Positions 21,601-32,960 of a DNA stretch of 64,000 bases are shown here, in pieces; the stretch's first letter is position 1, and the number at the start of each line of letters is the position of its first letter. Source of the DNA: Hericium rajendrae (taxonomy: Eukaryota; Basidiomycota; Agaricomycetes; Russulales; Hericiaceae); assembly GCA_033439255.1 (NCBI GenBank), contig CM065881.1, positions 682,001 to 746,000 of the forward strand, read 5' to 3'. The notes under the pieces are model-generated. The model saw nothing but the letters and a program-made list of their open reading frames with translations. It searched no databases and was not told where the DNA came from. The position numbers and the translations under genes are program-made.

Positions 21601-24600
21601 TTAGCCTTCGACTGGAGTCTCGAGCTCGAGCTTCATATCCTCCAGAACAGGGATTATGATATAGTCCCCGTCTGCATACTCCCACTTGTGCCCACCTCTT
21701 AGACTTTCATTGTTTATCTCGTCTTGAGTAATTTCGTTAGCCTGCATGATGGCTTGGATCACACGGACAGCTCGTCTCCTCTCTTCCGCGTGTTCCAGTG
21801 AAAGTGAAGGTATGGGGCATGCATGATCTGAAGGAATTCTGGCCACATACACTGCCTGCATGACTCACTTTTTTCCAAGATATAGTGTGAAAAAGACCCT
21901 AGAAAAAGATATTCTTTCTTCCCTAGGAAAAAAGACTATCTATTTCTAAAATATTTTCTACACTATATCTTGGGAAAAAGTGAGTGATGTGGGCAGTGAT
22001 ATGCTTCGTGCTCCATGACCATGTGGGCCAAGGCCAAGAACTGGCGCCTTGACACCGCTAGAAGTGAACGAACTCTCCATCAACCAACGGAGAATGGTGC
22101 AACAGAACATATACTCACATTCTTCCAGATACAACAAAGCGATGACCATACGGCAAAGGTTCCGCAAGATACGTAGCTGTTCTGTGTTCCCTGACTCCAG
22201 GCCAAGGTCATGATCGAACCATCGAGAAAACTGGGTGAGGTGCATTGTCCGGTAGGTCAAAAAATGGCCGCCATGAGCAATTGTCTTAACAGGCGTGTAC
22301 ACTTCTCGCCATTTACCCGGGGGGGTGATTCTAAAACGATCATTAGCCGGCAGCTCAGTCCAGCGTGCGGAGCAACTTACAGGACAGAGCCTTCGCACAG
22401 CAAAAGGTTGTGTGCGGTTGTGTATTTCTCGCGGTCCACTGCCTGCAGGATATCTGTGTCCATGGCTGTCTTGTGGAAGTCGCGCAGTTCCGTTAACGAA
22501 TCGCCCTGCAATTGTTCTTTGCGCGGTTCTCTAATGCACCATAATTTCGCTCCATTGCGAATTGTTACCCAAGTGCACAGGCCATAAGGATCATGACTTA
22601 TGCCTGAGTAGAAACCGGCCATCGTCAGACACTGCCATGGCCGTATTGGGACTACGTTCTCGCTTATGGTAACCGTCGCAGCACCGTTCGAGTGAGCACA
22701 TGGTGAAGTGGTCCTCCAGGCAAGCGCATCCCTAGATATTCGCCTGATGGCGGAATCAACCTGAGAACATCCGCATTCAATAGTATCGCCTACCTGATAA
22801 ACCATGGTATGTCTCCTTCGTTCGACAGAACGTTCGACAGATTCCCGCAGGTAGTAGGCTCATCGGCCAGCTCCAAGAATTTCCGGAGCGTTGTGGCACG
22901 ATGGATGGCCGGCGGCCTCTCCGGGGGTACAGCATCAGTTCTCTCCATTGTTTGAGCCTGCAAGGTTGCACCTGTTCGGATAATGTCAGCTGGTAGCTGT
23001 GGTTATCAATGGCGGCATCTACTCACACGTCCACTGCACTAGTCGATCCTGGCCTTCGGCTCCTCGCGACGATATACTTTCCTCGTGGAACGCCACGCGT
23101 GGGCCATCTGCTTTCCATGGTACTACCAGGACACTCTTCCCAGCTGATAAACCTGCCTCAATATGCGACAAGATATCTTTCTCGTCCGGAATACCTGTGC
23201 CGGATGTTAAACCACTCACGCCAGAAGTGTAATCTTCCAATTTCACTAGCACAACGGGCGATTCAACGCCGTCATCTTCAAACGCATCGCACCCAGCGGC
23301 CATGTTTTTGACAGCTCGCGTATCATGAGTCTCCTAAGATTTCCGTTAGAGCTCAAGTAATTGATATTATATCAAATGCCTGACTTTACCGTCCTGGCCT
23401 CCCACAAACGGTAGGATGGTTTCCAAACCATTCCACCAACTGATTGTCTCCGTTCCCTTGGGCCATTCTCTCCCCTCTCTGTCCCCAAGACAACACCGTG
23501 ATGGCAGTTCCGGATAGGCTTCTGATCTCCCTATCGTTTCTACAGGAATACGAGCAGCCGTGCTGTTTGCAAAGCTTGATTGCTGAGACTTGGCAGGGCT
23601 GCAAGAGACGGTGCCAGGACCATCGCCCGGATTCGAGCACTCGCCAGAAGGTACATGTAGAGGCACATCAGCAGAACCGGATTGCGCCGGTGTACTGGTC
23701 GGACCCTCTATGATAGAATCATGGATAGAGGCATCGTGTGCCGCAATTTCCCCGTAATTATTCAGCCAGGTAAAGACATGGCTGTAGGGGTTGAAGTCGG
23801 CACTGAGCGGGAAGGGTCCATCAACAAAAGAAGCCGTTGTCAGACCGAGAATGTCTGCTTCATTGTAAGATGGTTCAAAACTTTGTGATTGAGAATTATT
23901 TGCGTTAGTAGCAGACTCCAGGTGCGGCGGCGGTGTGACGGCATTGAACCAGGAGAATGATGGGTTTGGGGACGAGAGAAATGGAGTTGATTGATGGAGG
24001 GCCATAGCAGAGGGATTGAAGTTCCGGTCACGTTCCGGAGAGACAAGCGGGGCTGTTGCGACAGTCTCCATGCCGGTACTGGGACCGGAAGACGTCAACA
24101 CTGGTACAAGGTTAGGCTGAACGCAATTTGGATCCGAAGACATGCACGGCATGGTTATCATGGTGGCAACCTCAATGCTGGCCCGGTGACCGGGCAGCAC
24201 TGCTGCAGTATGCTCAACGCGGCTCGGACCCGCCTGGATGCATGGGCTGTGACCGAAGACCTGGGGAGAGGTAGTCCTCAGTCGCTTGTGGCTTGCAGAT
24301 TGGTCGCCTTCGTCTTTGCTTTCCTCCTCATCCTCGCCCTCATCCTTGTCCTGGCTCTTCGCCTTCCTCTTCGAACTATGGCCTCGACCGCATCCAGAAC
24401 TCAACGTACCCCCAACCGACAACCACTGTTCCACTGTCTGGCGACCACTCGGCAGGATGGCCTTCTCCTTTCCATCAACAACTGTCCGTCTCCCGTTTCC
24501 CTTCGCCCACTTTCCGCCTCCTCTCGATCCATCGGTCCATCGCAGTCTCTGCGAGCGCATAGAGGTCATTTTGACCCAACTCCATGATCCTCTGTTGAAC

Positions 24601-25014
24601 CAGAGCATATAGTCGTCAAAGACAGGATGTTTATAATTGGCATTGTTTCCTTTCCACTTCACCCATTGGGATTCGCTTTGGCAGACCCACACGCCCTTCT
24701 GATTAGCTTCACAGACCCAGATGTCGCCCGGTAGGGCTTTAAAGGTGTCCGGCGGCGGCCTACTAGATATGAATGTCGCGAAGTTAACTGGGAAGTTGCC
24801 TTTATCGTTCTTTGGGATCATGTAGTTGTACCCCATTGGCAGCTCATTGGGAAAGAATTTCGCCCACTGGTGTCTTACTTGGAAGTCGCAGGACAGAGGT
24901 ACGGGATTCATCTTGGGGTACGGGTGGTTCGCTTTACTTTTTTGGCCTAAGACGTAGCCCATGAGATATATACAAGAAAGATAGATATCGACACCTATCC
25001 TTACCTTCCGCCAT
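21601..25014 (-). pseudogene. JmjC-like protein gene, interrupted by a MITE near the 3' end
   Basis: A ten-base first exon (25014-25005, M-A-E-G) is joined by GTAAGG..TAG to exon 2 (from 24946, continuing GQKSKANHPYPK). Exon 2 encodes a folded N-terminal region (GYNYMIPKNDKGNFPVNF), a Lys/Glu-rich nuclear-localisation-like stretch (KRKAKSQDKDEGEDEEES) and a long Ser/Pro-rich part to about 23410. Exons from 23335 to 22030 carry the JmjC-like core: VLVVPWKADGPRVAFHEE, GFYSGISHDPYGLCTWVTI, KLWCIREPR and TIAHGGHFLTYRTMHLTQF. The expected HxD iron ligands read S-H-D, so catalysis is doubtful. A 149-bp MITE (21850-21998) enters the last exon and introduces TAG after about 13 codons. Without it the frame continues E-A-Y-V-A-R to the stop at 21601. 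Probably chromatin-associated by analogy only. Confidence 0.65.
21850..21998. mobile_element. 149-bp MITE with CACTG termini and ATA target duplication
   Basis: The left end reads CACTGCCTGCATGACTCACT and the right end is its near-perfect inverse. The arms pair over about 39 bp, continuing TTTTTTCCAAGATATAGTGT. The centre is AT-rich and non-coding. Both sides carry ATA (21847-21849 and 21999-22001), a 3-bp duplication as made by CACTA-superfamily transposases. It lies in the last exon of the JmjC-like gene. Confidence 0.85.
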
Positions 25015-25959
25015 AGCGCGCGTGTGCAGCGAGGGGGAACAAAGAAAGATATAGCCCTAGACACGATCTAAGCATGAAATTCAACATCAAAGATCAGTTG
25101 GACACCATACAGAGAAGAATAGGTACTCAAGAGAACTCTAGAGCACGGTGTAACGCGTCCTAAACAACGCGTCCCCGCGCAAAGGAGAAAGTAACTTATG
25201 TGTATTCGTCGAAGGCAATAGGATACATGAGCGCGCGATTGCTACTTTAGGGTAGAACCCAGACATAAGGTTAGCTAGGGTTAAGACGCGCTATCCGGCG
25301 CAAGTCAGTCGTAGAATTATGGTAAATAACACAGAGCAGAACAGGGACGGTGTTGCAGATGGCGCAAGGACAGCACCAAGACCGCGCATGTGTCCCAATG
25401 CCGAGCGACTCACGATGAAGGTTATGAATCGCTGTGGGCGAGAAGCATGTGCCGCTGTGCGCAAGGCACTACGCTCATTCGTTGTTAGGATTGCTCTAGC
25501 AGTCTGGTCAAGGATGTAGACCTCGTTCTTGTTTCCAAAAAATAACTGGGGCGCTCGTCACGATTGAATTAGGCATTTTAGATGAAGGAGGACGCACCAT
25601 CATTCCGCTACGAAGTGCTTCGACCTCAACATAATCCCTTGGGCTACTCATTCTCTGCACGGAGGGCGTAGCTGCAATCCCAGGTGCAAGTAGCAAGAGG
25701 AGGAACATCATAGGGTGGTCGTCCAGGAAGAAAGTAAATGACATTAGTTATCCGTAACCGAAAAACACCTACCTCATGCAATCTTACCCCGCGATCAGCG
25801 CTACAAGGCCTTTAGAGACAGCTTCGATGCCAAGTAGTGCGCGTCGAGGCATCGGGCCGTATGCGGCGCTCGCGTGCGTCGTCGACGAGCGAGCCTATTA
25901 GCTGATTGTCATCACTCACGATAAGTCGTTATCATGGATATCCCTCGGGACCCGACTCA
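25015..25959. other. Unassigned stretch
   Basis: A minus-strand frame at 25744-25508 has a hydrophobic start (MMFLLLLLAPGIAAT) and could be an exon of the membrane-protein gene upstream of it, but I cannot connect it. Otherwise no gene. Confidence 0.3.
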
Positions 25960-26576
25960 TCACGATTGGTAAGAGCGTGTGGCACCACGAGCCCTGACAG
26001 GGTCATGTGAGAGGCATATGCGGTGCTTTCGGCCCTTTGGAACTCGATGATGGATGCAATGAGGATAAGCCAAAAATAGGGCGGTAAGTAGCATTGCGAC
26101 CTTCGTATAAAAGGGGCATATAGAGAACACGATGAGCAGTGCGACAATGAACACATCCGCCAGTAACTCGCTCACCTTGACCAATCCGCAGCCAACGGCC
26201 AGACCATATCCTGTCCTCGTTTGCGTGTAAGCTCCGTCGTATATAGCCTATAGCTTCATGGATTAATGAGCTTCCAGTTTAGTAGACTGGCCGATGCCTA
26301 AAGGTTACATAAAAGGTTACATACCGGATAGCCAGGACCTCGAGCCGTGTCGTCTGTGCAGATCCGCGACAGCAGACGAAGTGAGTGCCAGCATCCCTGA
26401 TCCGTTCTAACCCTTACCTTAGTCCTCCCGAACTGTCCTTGAAAAAGGGTAATACGAAGCTTGACGGTTTGGATGAAAAGCAAGATGATTGAAGCTGCGT
26501 AGGGAGACCGGAGAAGGGCGAGGAGGATCGTTGAACTGCTTCCGCTTACACTCAGAAAATGGAGAGTTGGCATCAC
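25960..26576 (-). CDS. Predicted multi-span membrane protein, partial model
   Basis: The minus strand encodes a first hydrophobic exon (26576-26420; TILLALLRSPYAASIILLF, then QTVKLRITLFQGQFGRTK) ending at GTAAGG. A later exon (about 26240-26060) reads IYDGAYTQTRTGYGLAVGCG and continues SELLADVFIVALLIVFSICP and AMLLTALFLAYPHCI, two more membrane segments. A short exon at about 26360-26330 probably lies between, but its phase does not fit cleanly and the 3' end is uncertain. At least three transmembrane helices, no recognised transporter or receptor motif. Function unknown. Confidence 0.4.
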
Positions 26577-26767
26577 GTGTTTCAGCGCTCAGACGTCGCG
26601 CAGGCGCCCATCTTCTTCCTTCCTTGCATGCTCAGAGAAAGTTGCGCAGCTGTGTTGTCAGTATAATGAACATTGGGTGTCAGATATTGGAATGTGAACA
26701 GACGCACCATCGAGTGGCCTGCAGCATCTAACGATGGCAGCGATTTACGGCAGCTGTTGTACTTCAC

Positions 26768-27198
26768 TTAATGCGTACGTGGCGGAATCGAGGTACTGGT
26801 ATGGCGGCTTGTACGAGTTGCAGTTCGACTTCGAGCTCGATTCTCTTCACCGTCCGCCCGTATAAACTTCTGAGACTGTATGGGCCTCAGCGTTGGTATA
26901 TAATGTTTTCATTTGCGGAGAAGAACCCCAGGTTGCTTTACGTTGGGGCCGTTGAAATCACGCAGAGACTTGAGGGCTTTACATCAGCGGGAGAGCTACT
27001 GCGCGTGAACGAATGATATGTCTGGGATGGAACACCAGGGTACGATGGATATCTTGCGTGAAAACGAAACAGGGTTGATCGCTATAAGACGCAATGCCAA
27101 TAGATAAGTGAAAATCTGGGTACATGATTACTATTATGTATGCATATTCTCATAGGCTGCTTGTACCAACATCGTTTTCGGTGTCGTCTCACGATTCA
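26768..27198. other. Unassigned stretch
   Basis: Short plus-strand open frames only; nothing supported. Confidence 0.35.
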
Positions 27199-28625
27199 TC
27201 AACCATCATTCTCTTCCTCTTCCAGGATGGACAGAGCGTCCCGTAGTCCTTTATCCACATTGGTAATCACAGCCTTGAACGTGTCAAATTCGCTAAGCGT
27301 TGCTCTGACTCTTCGTATTGCGTTTTGAATCCGCTCCCTCCTCGGAGATATCCAGTACTGCGGACTTGCCAGTGCCTTCCCCTTCCCCTTCACGTCTCGA
27401 CCACTGTGACTCTGCGCCCGACCATGGTCTGAATCAGTGCCTGCATCCCTATCACTGAACAAGTACAACACGCGTCAGAAACCGGGATGTCCAATTACGA
27501 GACGTACTACAGAGGCTTACGTATTGTCGAAGCTGGATTGCGGAGTATTATTGCTGGTGCTCGCGTGTCGAGCATTCCTATCCAACACGGGAGCCTGCGG
27601 AATTGAGACAGAAACATTTCCGGTCGCACGTTGGGGATTGAAAATCTTGCTCAAGGCGATGGTCGCCAGTGAGGGAACCGCTGCCGTGGCAGTGTCGCGA
27701 GCTGATTAAGAATTAGGAATGTCAGCGGAACAGGCATCTTTGGGGTGAACGGAGATTCGGCGGACTTTTGCGCTTATTCTTCCGCTCCAATGAGTCTATG
27801 ACATCTTCCATAACCATGCTCCTCAATGAACCCGCTTTCAACAAGGGGTTTGAGCTTGGAGAGGTGGCCGCTACGGATCTACGAGCTGCAGAAACGGAGG
27901 CGCTATGGGCACCATGGACTACTGCGTTGTTAGGCTGTGAACGCGCCTTGCCGTTGCTCAGCGCGCTAAGGGCGATAGATTTAATGATACTCAGGTCTTT
28001 CTGAACCTGAAATGTAACGCTAGTTTCGTATGTCCCGAAAAAAGTGAGCGCACATAGAAGTTGTACCTCGTCGAAAGTCCAAGTGGACTTCCTCCCGAAG
28101 AGGACTCGGAGGAGACAACATGTAGACCTGCGCTTGGCCCAAGCATGGCGTGCGAGATGCAGATCCAGGCTGAGCTTTTGCTGTAGCCGCATGCACCTGA
28201 GACGGTGTTGGGAAAATGTTTACGAAGGTAAATGACATCTTTGAATAACCGTATAGCTTACGAGGCTTGTGCACGACCTGTGAGTCGTACCGAAGAAAGG
28301 ACGATGGAAACCTCAACAACACCGTCTTCAGACTGAGCAGAAGGGGCGTACTGCGTTAGCGATACTGATACATCGGGACGTTAAGACCAAGTAACGCACC
28401 AGATAGCGGAGCTCGCTCAATAGAGGGCCTGTGGGACTCGAATCCAGTGCCATGCCATCTTTCGAGGCGAGTAACTTGGCTAGTGAAGAGCAGTTCAGTT
28501 GAAAGCCTAGAACAGCTTGTCGCACCCTCACTATTGTCAAGAACATCCTGGAGCCGGTGAGTTTGTGAAATGCCAGTGGTTTTGATCGACTCCTCGAACA
28601 ACGCAAGCATCACATCTACTTCCAT
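27199..28625 (-). CDS. Multi-exon lineage-specific protein, about 370 residues
   Basis: Read on the minus strand from ATG at 28625. Exon 1 (28625-28400) starts MEVDVMLALFEESIKTTG. Later exons follow with matching phases: one with VVEVSIVLSSVRLTGRAQAS, one basic (QQKLSLDLHLARHAWAKRRS), one with VQKDLSIIKSIALSALSNGK and EDVIDSLERKNKRKSPP, one with SLATIALSKIFNPQRATGN, and a last exon to the stop at 27199 containing GRDVKGKGKALASP and SILEEEENDG. The junctions at about 27700 (GTTCAC donor) and about 27470 (GTAAGC) fit well; the first intron's acceptor (AAG) is the weakest. The C-terminus looks like a helical, charged tail with a KGKGK nuclear-type motif. No domain recognised. ATGCAA-type motifs lie 260-400 bases upstream. 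Confidence 0.55.
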
Positions 28626-28884
28626 TGGGAAGGGTTCATCATGGTATCACAAGGAGGACTTACATTCCCGCATGGACGGCAACCTTCATCCCGTGGCTCA
28701 GTTGAATGTCTGCATTAAGATATAGCAAATAGCTTACTTGACGAGAACATCGGACATTTGCTATGGACGCACTTGGAGAACACGTATTTGCTTGTTGGGA
28801 GAGATCAACGTAAAGACGCGGGTGTGATCTGTTTGTCCTCCATGAAATGGCAGCTTGAACGTAGCTCTCCGCTGAGACCGAAAG

Positions 28885-29030
28885 CATGCCTCGTGCATAG
28901 TTATTGCATCTATGGCGGCGTCTGCTGTACCGATCTAGCTCATGTTTCGTGCGTGACTGTTGCATTTATGGCGCCTGCTGTACAGATCTCGGCGAACCCC
29001 GAAATCTATATTGGTGCATAGTTGTCGCAT
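28885..29030. promoter_or_regulatory. ATGCAA-motif cluster upstream of the 28625 gene
   Basis: On the minus strand ATGCGACAACTATGCACC, AAATGCAACAG and AGATGCAATAACTATGCAC recur in 150 bases. The plus strand shows an imperfect duplication: TATGGCGGCGTCTGCTGTAC and TATGGCGCCTGCTGTAC, 60 bases apart. Confidence 0.45.
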
Positions 29031-29437
29031 TTTTCTTTACAGCAAGAGTCACAAATGCAACAGCTACGCACGAAGTCGCGCTACGCATTGCAACGTTTCC
29101 GGATCAAACCAGAAGATTTCCGGGCAGCCTGGCTCTGCTACATCGTGCTGTGATGTACAAGGGCATCTGAATGCGCTTTTCGATTGCGAGTCCAACATGG
29201 AAGGTTCATATATTACATGGCATGGTACGGACTCTAGCTTGTGACCGTCGATTATAAGCGGGCATATGGGTAATCACTGCTATGAACCGAGCCAGCTACA
29301 CGCTTAAGGTGTGAACCGGTGACGTTGAACGAACGCAATCTACCGCAGGATGAAACACCTTGGAGGAGACGAGGATATTAATGAGCCGAGCCCATGAGCT
29401 GAAGACACCACGTATGACCGTAGCTTACAGAGGAAGC

Positions 29438-30030
29438 TCAATGGGAAGACGAGCATCGAGAGCATCGGGTCCTTCTTCGAGTATCGGTGAAACTGCTACA
29501 AGAAATCTGCGCGAACAGGTGAGATGATTTTCATATTGAATGTTTATCAAGCAACACATACTTGCGGACGGCTTCCTTGGCGAGAACGACCGGCGCATCC
29601 ATGTTGACGACAAAGGCTGCACGGCCTTGACGCATGACCACGAGAGGCCCCCTCCATTGCACCTGGGGCAAGATGCTATGAAGTCCCCGGTTTAACTCTG
29701 CTCCAATGTCATATCTGCAGGAGATAAGAAAACGATGGATGGCGCCTTCAAAATCGTGAACCATGACGGAGCAGTCGTGCACAGGCGTTTCGGATCCTAA
29801 GACTGATTCAAGACAAGGAAAACGCGGGCGATAGAACGACTCGTTCTTCGGTATGACGGTGATGATCTTTATGCGAGACGTCCTGGCGGAGTGGTGGTCA
29901 AAGAGTAGGGCGCTGAGCAGCAGCGGTTCGGTCTGAAGACGTGGTTAAGATTAGCTGCAATGTTCTTTAATAAACGATCCCGCGATTCACTAACGTTGTG
30001 TCTGGGAGATGGCGTACGAAGAGAAGGCAT
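29438..30030 (-). CDS. Three-exon uncharacterised protein, about 156 residues
   Basis: Exon 1 is 30030-29995 (MPSLRTPSPRHN), with GTTAGT donor and CTTCAG acceptor. Exon 2 (29932-29562) begins TEPLLLSALLFDHHSARTS and continues with RIKIITVIPKNESFYRPRF, HDCSVMVHDFEGAIHRFL and QWRGPLVVMRQGRAAFVVNM. Exon 3 (29495-29438) ends in an Arg/Ser-rich tail, though its phase is less certain and an alternative frame would end at 29427. I know similar small Agaricomycete proteins with a W-R-G-x-(L/I)-V-V-M-R core, but no function has been assigned that I can recall. It is divergent to the 30288 gene with about 260 bases between. Confidence 0.55.
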
Positions 30031-30287
30031 GGGTGAAATGGATGACGCTGGAATGGCAGCCGATCCGTGCAGATGTGCAAGAGCAAGAGACGGTTCGGCT
30101 ATGAAACAGTACAACAGGCGTCAGCCACCACGAGGCATTTATGGTGCGTATATGTTGCATTGGTGAAGCCGATGGATCAAGCCTCGAGGCCGCTCGTCTG
30201 CCCTCGGAAGGACGGGGTCAATTCCTGTACACACAAATCTCTTTTGCCCTCCAACTTCAGCTGCAGTATATCTCCTTTCCCCGCGAA

Positions 30288-32120
30288 ATGTCTGACCAGA
30301 GCCGCAGAAATATGTTTGGACCTCATGGACGGGGTATGAAGGAGGTAAGTGATGCACGCATTCGAGAAGTACCAAGAGACGATGTTTCTTCCCATAGAAC
30401 GCCACTGCAGCACAGACTCACGTCCCTGCTGAACAGAGGCTAGAAAATGAACTGCGCACCACAATGAACCGCCATTTCGCCGATATACAAGCGCAGCTGT
30501 CGAATGACATCGAACGTAAATCACAAAACGATTTCATCGTCCTGTACGAGCGCCTGCAGAAGGGTCTTAACGAGTCCGTGGGCAAGATGAGCGAGGAGTT
30601 CCGTGAGTGGGTGGTGAAGGAACTGCAGACGTGGGAGGGGACCGCGCGCGGTCAATTGGAGATCAAAGTCATAGACCAGGTATGCGATGAACCAGCTAGT
30701 TCCCTCCATATTGCCTATGCTAAAGACGATGCGTCAGCTCAACGACCGACTCACGGCATACAGCACGACAGAGCAGACGACTCAGCAAATGATAAAAGAG
30801 ATCAACACGCTTCGCAAATCGACATCGAACTGGGTCAGCGCCGAGATCAAGAAGTCCCGCGAGAGCCTCTGGCTGGCCATGTTGGGCCAGTTCAAAGGTT
30901 TCCAAGCCCAATTTGAATGCGAGGCTCCGCCAGTGCCAACGACCACCCTTGACGAACTCGTGCACAAAGTGGTGGAGACACGTGCTCAGGAATCAGACGA
31001 GAAGTTGAAGGCTTCGGTTGAGGCTTACTTGGATGCCCGCGTGACAGAATCACTCGAAGCCCACACCCACGCGTTGGACGCAAGACTGGAGGCCGCGATG
31101 AGGGCTCAGTCCGACAAGGTTGAGGCTAGAATCAAGGCCGCACTGGATACTGGCGTTGCGAAGTCGAAGGAGAGACTGAGAGCGCCGAACGATAGCGCAG
31201 CTACATCTACCACTGCGCAGAGCCTAGCGAATGCCTTCACCCAGGCCTTGCTCGCCCTCCAAGGGCCAGGAGTGGAGGTCGGAGGCCCTATCGTTACTGA
31301 CGCTCCTTGCGCGTCGGCCACTGACAGCGGGCACGGACTAGAGCAGGATGTGTTGATGGAGGAAGACCAGGAGAAAATCACGAACGCACGTGGTCCAGAC
31401 CTGCCATCGGGAGCGGGCGAGGAGGTGGCCTATCTGAGGGAAGAGTCGGCGCGGCTGAGGGAGGAATCGGCGCAGCTGAGAGAGGAGTCGGCGGGGCTGA
31501 AGGAGGAATCGGCGCAGCTGAAGGTGGAACTAATGCAGTTGAAGGAGAACTTGGTTCACAAGACGGAGCTCCTGTCTACTCTGCGCCAAGAATTGACTGG
31601 TGGAGAGGAAGAACGACGACGTCTGGCAGAAGAAACTGAGAACCTCCGCAAGCTATACGATGCGCGGCTTCAGGAGATGCAGGATGCTCACCAACGGGAG
31701 CTGGACCTTTTCGACGATGAACGCACAGCACTTTACACACAGCTCATGACGCTCACGATCGACAACAGCACCGAGGTCGGCAGCGTCGACAGGGTAAAGA
31801 TGCTTTACGAGCGCATGTGGATCTTCGCAACGTCAAACAACTTGACGTTTGAAGCCATGCCCTGGCCTGTTCAGACGACAGGTCTACACTCCGTTCAGGA
31901 TTTGAATGACGACGATATTTGGGAGTTCTTTGCAGTGAATGCCTCTTGGGAGCCGGTGATACCTGTCAAAATCAAGATACACCGTGCACTGCTACGATGG
32001 CATCCCGACAAGACGTCCCGCACATTGGCCCGTGTCAAGGAGGAAGAGAAAGCCAAAGTGGTCGAGGGCATTAACACCGTGACCCGTGTTCTGAACACGA
32101 TGCTCGAAGAAGCTCGATGA
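30288..32120 (+). CDS. Coiled-coil protein with C-terminal J-domain-like HPD segment, 577 residues
   Basis: Exons 30288-30344, 30398-30679 and 30726-32120, all phase 0, with GTAAGT..TAG and GTATGC..AAG introns. The start is MSDQSRRNMFGPHG. Residues about 30-210 are long charged helices. Residues about 350-470 form a strong coiled coil, including a tandem heptad block of LREESA repeats (about 31436-31540). The final 100 residues are a separate region (MLYERMWIFATSNNLTFEAM, DDIWEFFAVNASWEPVIPVK) ending with HRALLRWHPDKTSRTLARVK and a helix containing INTVTRVLNTMLEEA. The W-H-P-D-K word resembles the HPD-containing end of NFKBIL1-type proteins. Such proteins are common in Agaricomycetes; whether the segment engages Hsp70 is unknown. 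This is one of the cleanest gene models in the window. Confidence 0.75.
31436..31545 (+). repeat. Heptad repeat encoding LREESA units
   Basis: Four to five tandem 21-bp units (CTGAGGGAAGAGTCGGCGCG and variants) encode LREESAR/LREESAQ/LREESAG/LKEESAQ. Recent expansion inside the coiled coil. Confidence 0.7.
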
Positions 32121-32225
32121 CCCTTCGAGTTTGGAATGGGGAAGGGGTGGGGACGTACGAGTCCAGAAAGGCGTAGTCTAATGCGCAAAGCTTCTGGTTT
32201 GTTGACTCTTTTTTGTACAGTATCA

Positions 32226-32666
32226 TCATGGGCTTCCAGCATCGTCTTCTCCTTGTAATGAGCGAACACAGCGTCTATCGTGTGCTGGCTGCGCAGGAAC
32301 ACGTTCATCCTTACTTCGTCCTTGAACGGGATGGATGCCTGATGTACTTCCCCAGTCCATCTGGTCATGACAGTGCTTGTTGCGCTTGAATAAGATCTGC
32401 GGGACGTCAGAGAGGGAAAACAACCAGGGACGGTGACACGCCTGCATGCTGTTGACATTCCCGGGCGGATGGCTTCTGCGCCATAGGTATCCTCGATGGC
32501 GGACATTGATCTTGGAACAATCAATGAACGACAGCTCGCAAGCGACGTGCTGAAGAAGTTTTAGGAAGGATAGTGGAAGGCAAACCTGCCGAAGGTGAAT
32601 CCGAAAGTTAAGGCCGACGTCGACTCGAGGATACCAGTGGCTGAAGACGTGATGGCCCCTTGCCAT
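32226..32666 (-). CDS. Possible small gene, uncharacterised
   Basis: A 146-codon frame starts MARGHHVFSHWYPRVDVG. A plausible intron inside it (donor GTTTGC at about 32587, acceptor TTCTTCAG) would join NFRIHLRQ to HVACELSFIDCSKINVRH. An overlapping minus frame also has coding-like text (GEVHQASIPFKDEVRMNVF), so the exon structure is unresolved. No domain recognised. It is convergent with the 30288 gene. Confidence 0.3.
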   Translation of the reverse strand: MARGHHVFSHWYPRVDVGLNFRIHLRQVCLPLSFLKLLQHVACELSFIDCSKINVRHRGYLWRRSHPPGNVNSMQACHRPWLFSLSDVPQILFKRNKHCHDQMDWGSTSGIHPVQGRSKDERVPAQPAHDRRCVRSLQGEDDAGSP

Positions 32667-32789
32667 TGCATAATCATAATGCCGCTTTCTTCCTTCCTTC
32701 CGCTCTTCTCGGCCTGGCCATCGTTAAGTGTTCCGTCACAATGTCGATAAGCTTCTGTGTAAGATCTGCTCGGAGACTAGGAGCGTATC

Positions 32790-32960
32790 ATTAAATCGGG
32801 TCTCCTACTGACTTGTTATTTAAAACTCGCTTCGTCCAATCAATACGCTCACGAGACAGAGTAGAAACTGGAATCAACCTTCGTGCCTCAGGATCATCGT
32901 TCTGTTCACGCCTGGCATACTCGATTTTCATCAGCAAAAGTGCAAAGTTCGCGTAAGGTC
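32790..32960 (-). pseudogene. Relic: C-terminal exon with DPEARRLIP motif
   Basis: The minus strand reads KIEYARREQNDDPEARRLIP and continues through LSRERIDWTKRVLNN to a stop near 32793. A similar word (DPEAR) occurs on the minus strand at about 34590 and EFVRRHGPEARRL at about 16040, so this looks like a dispersed family remnant. The rest of the gene is not found. Confidence 0.3.
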
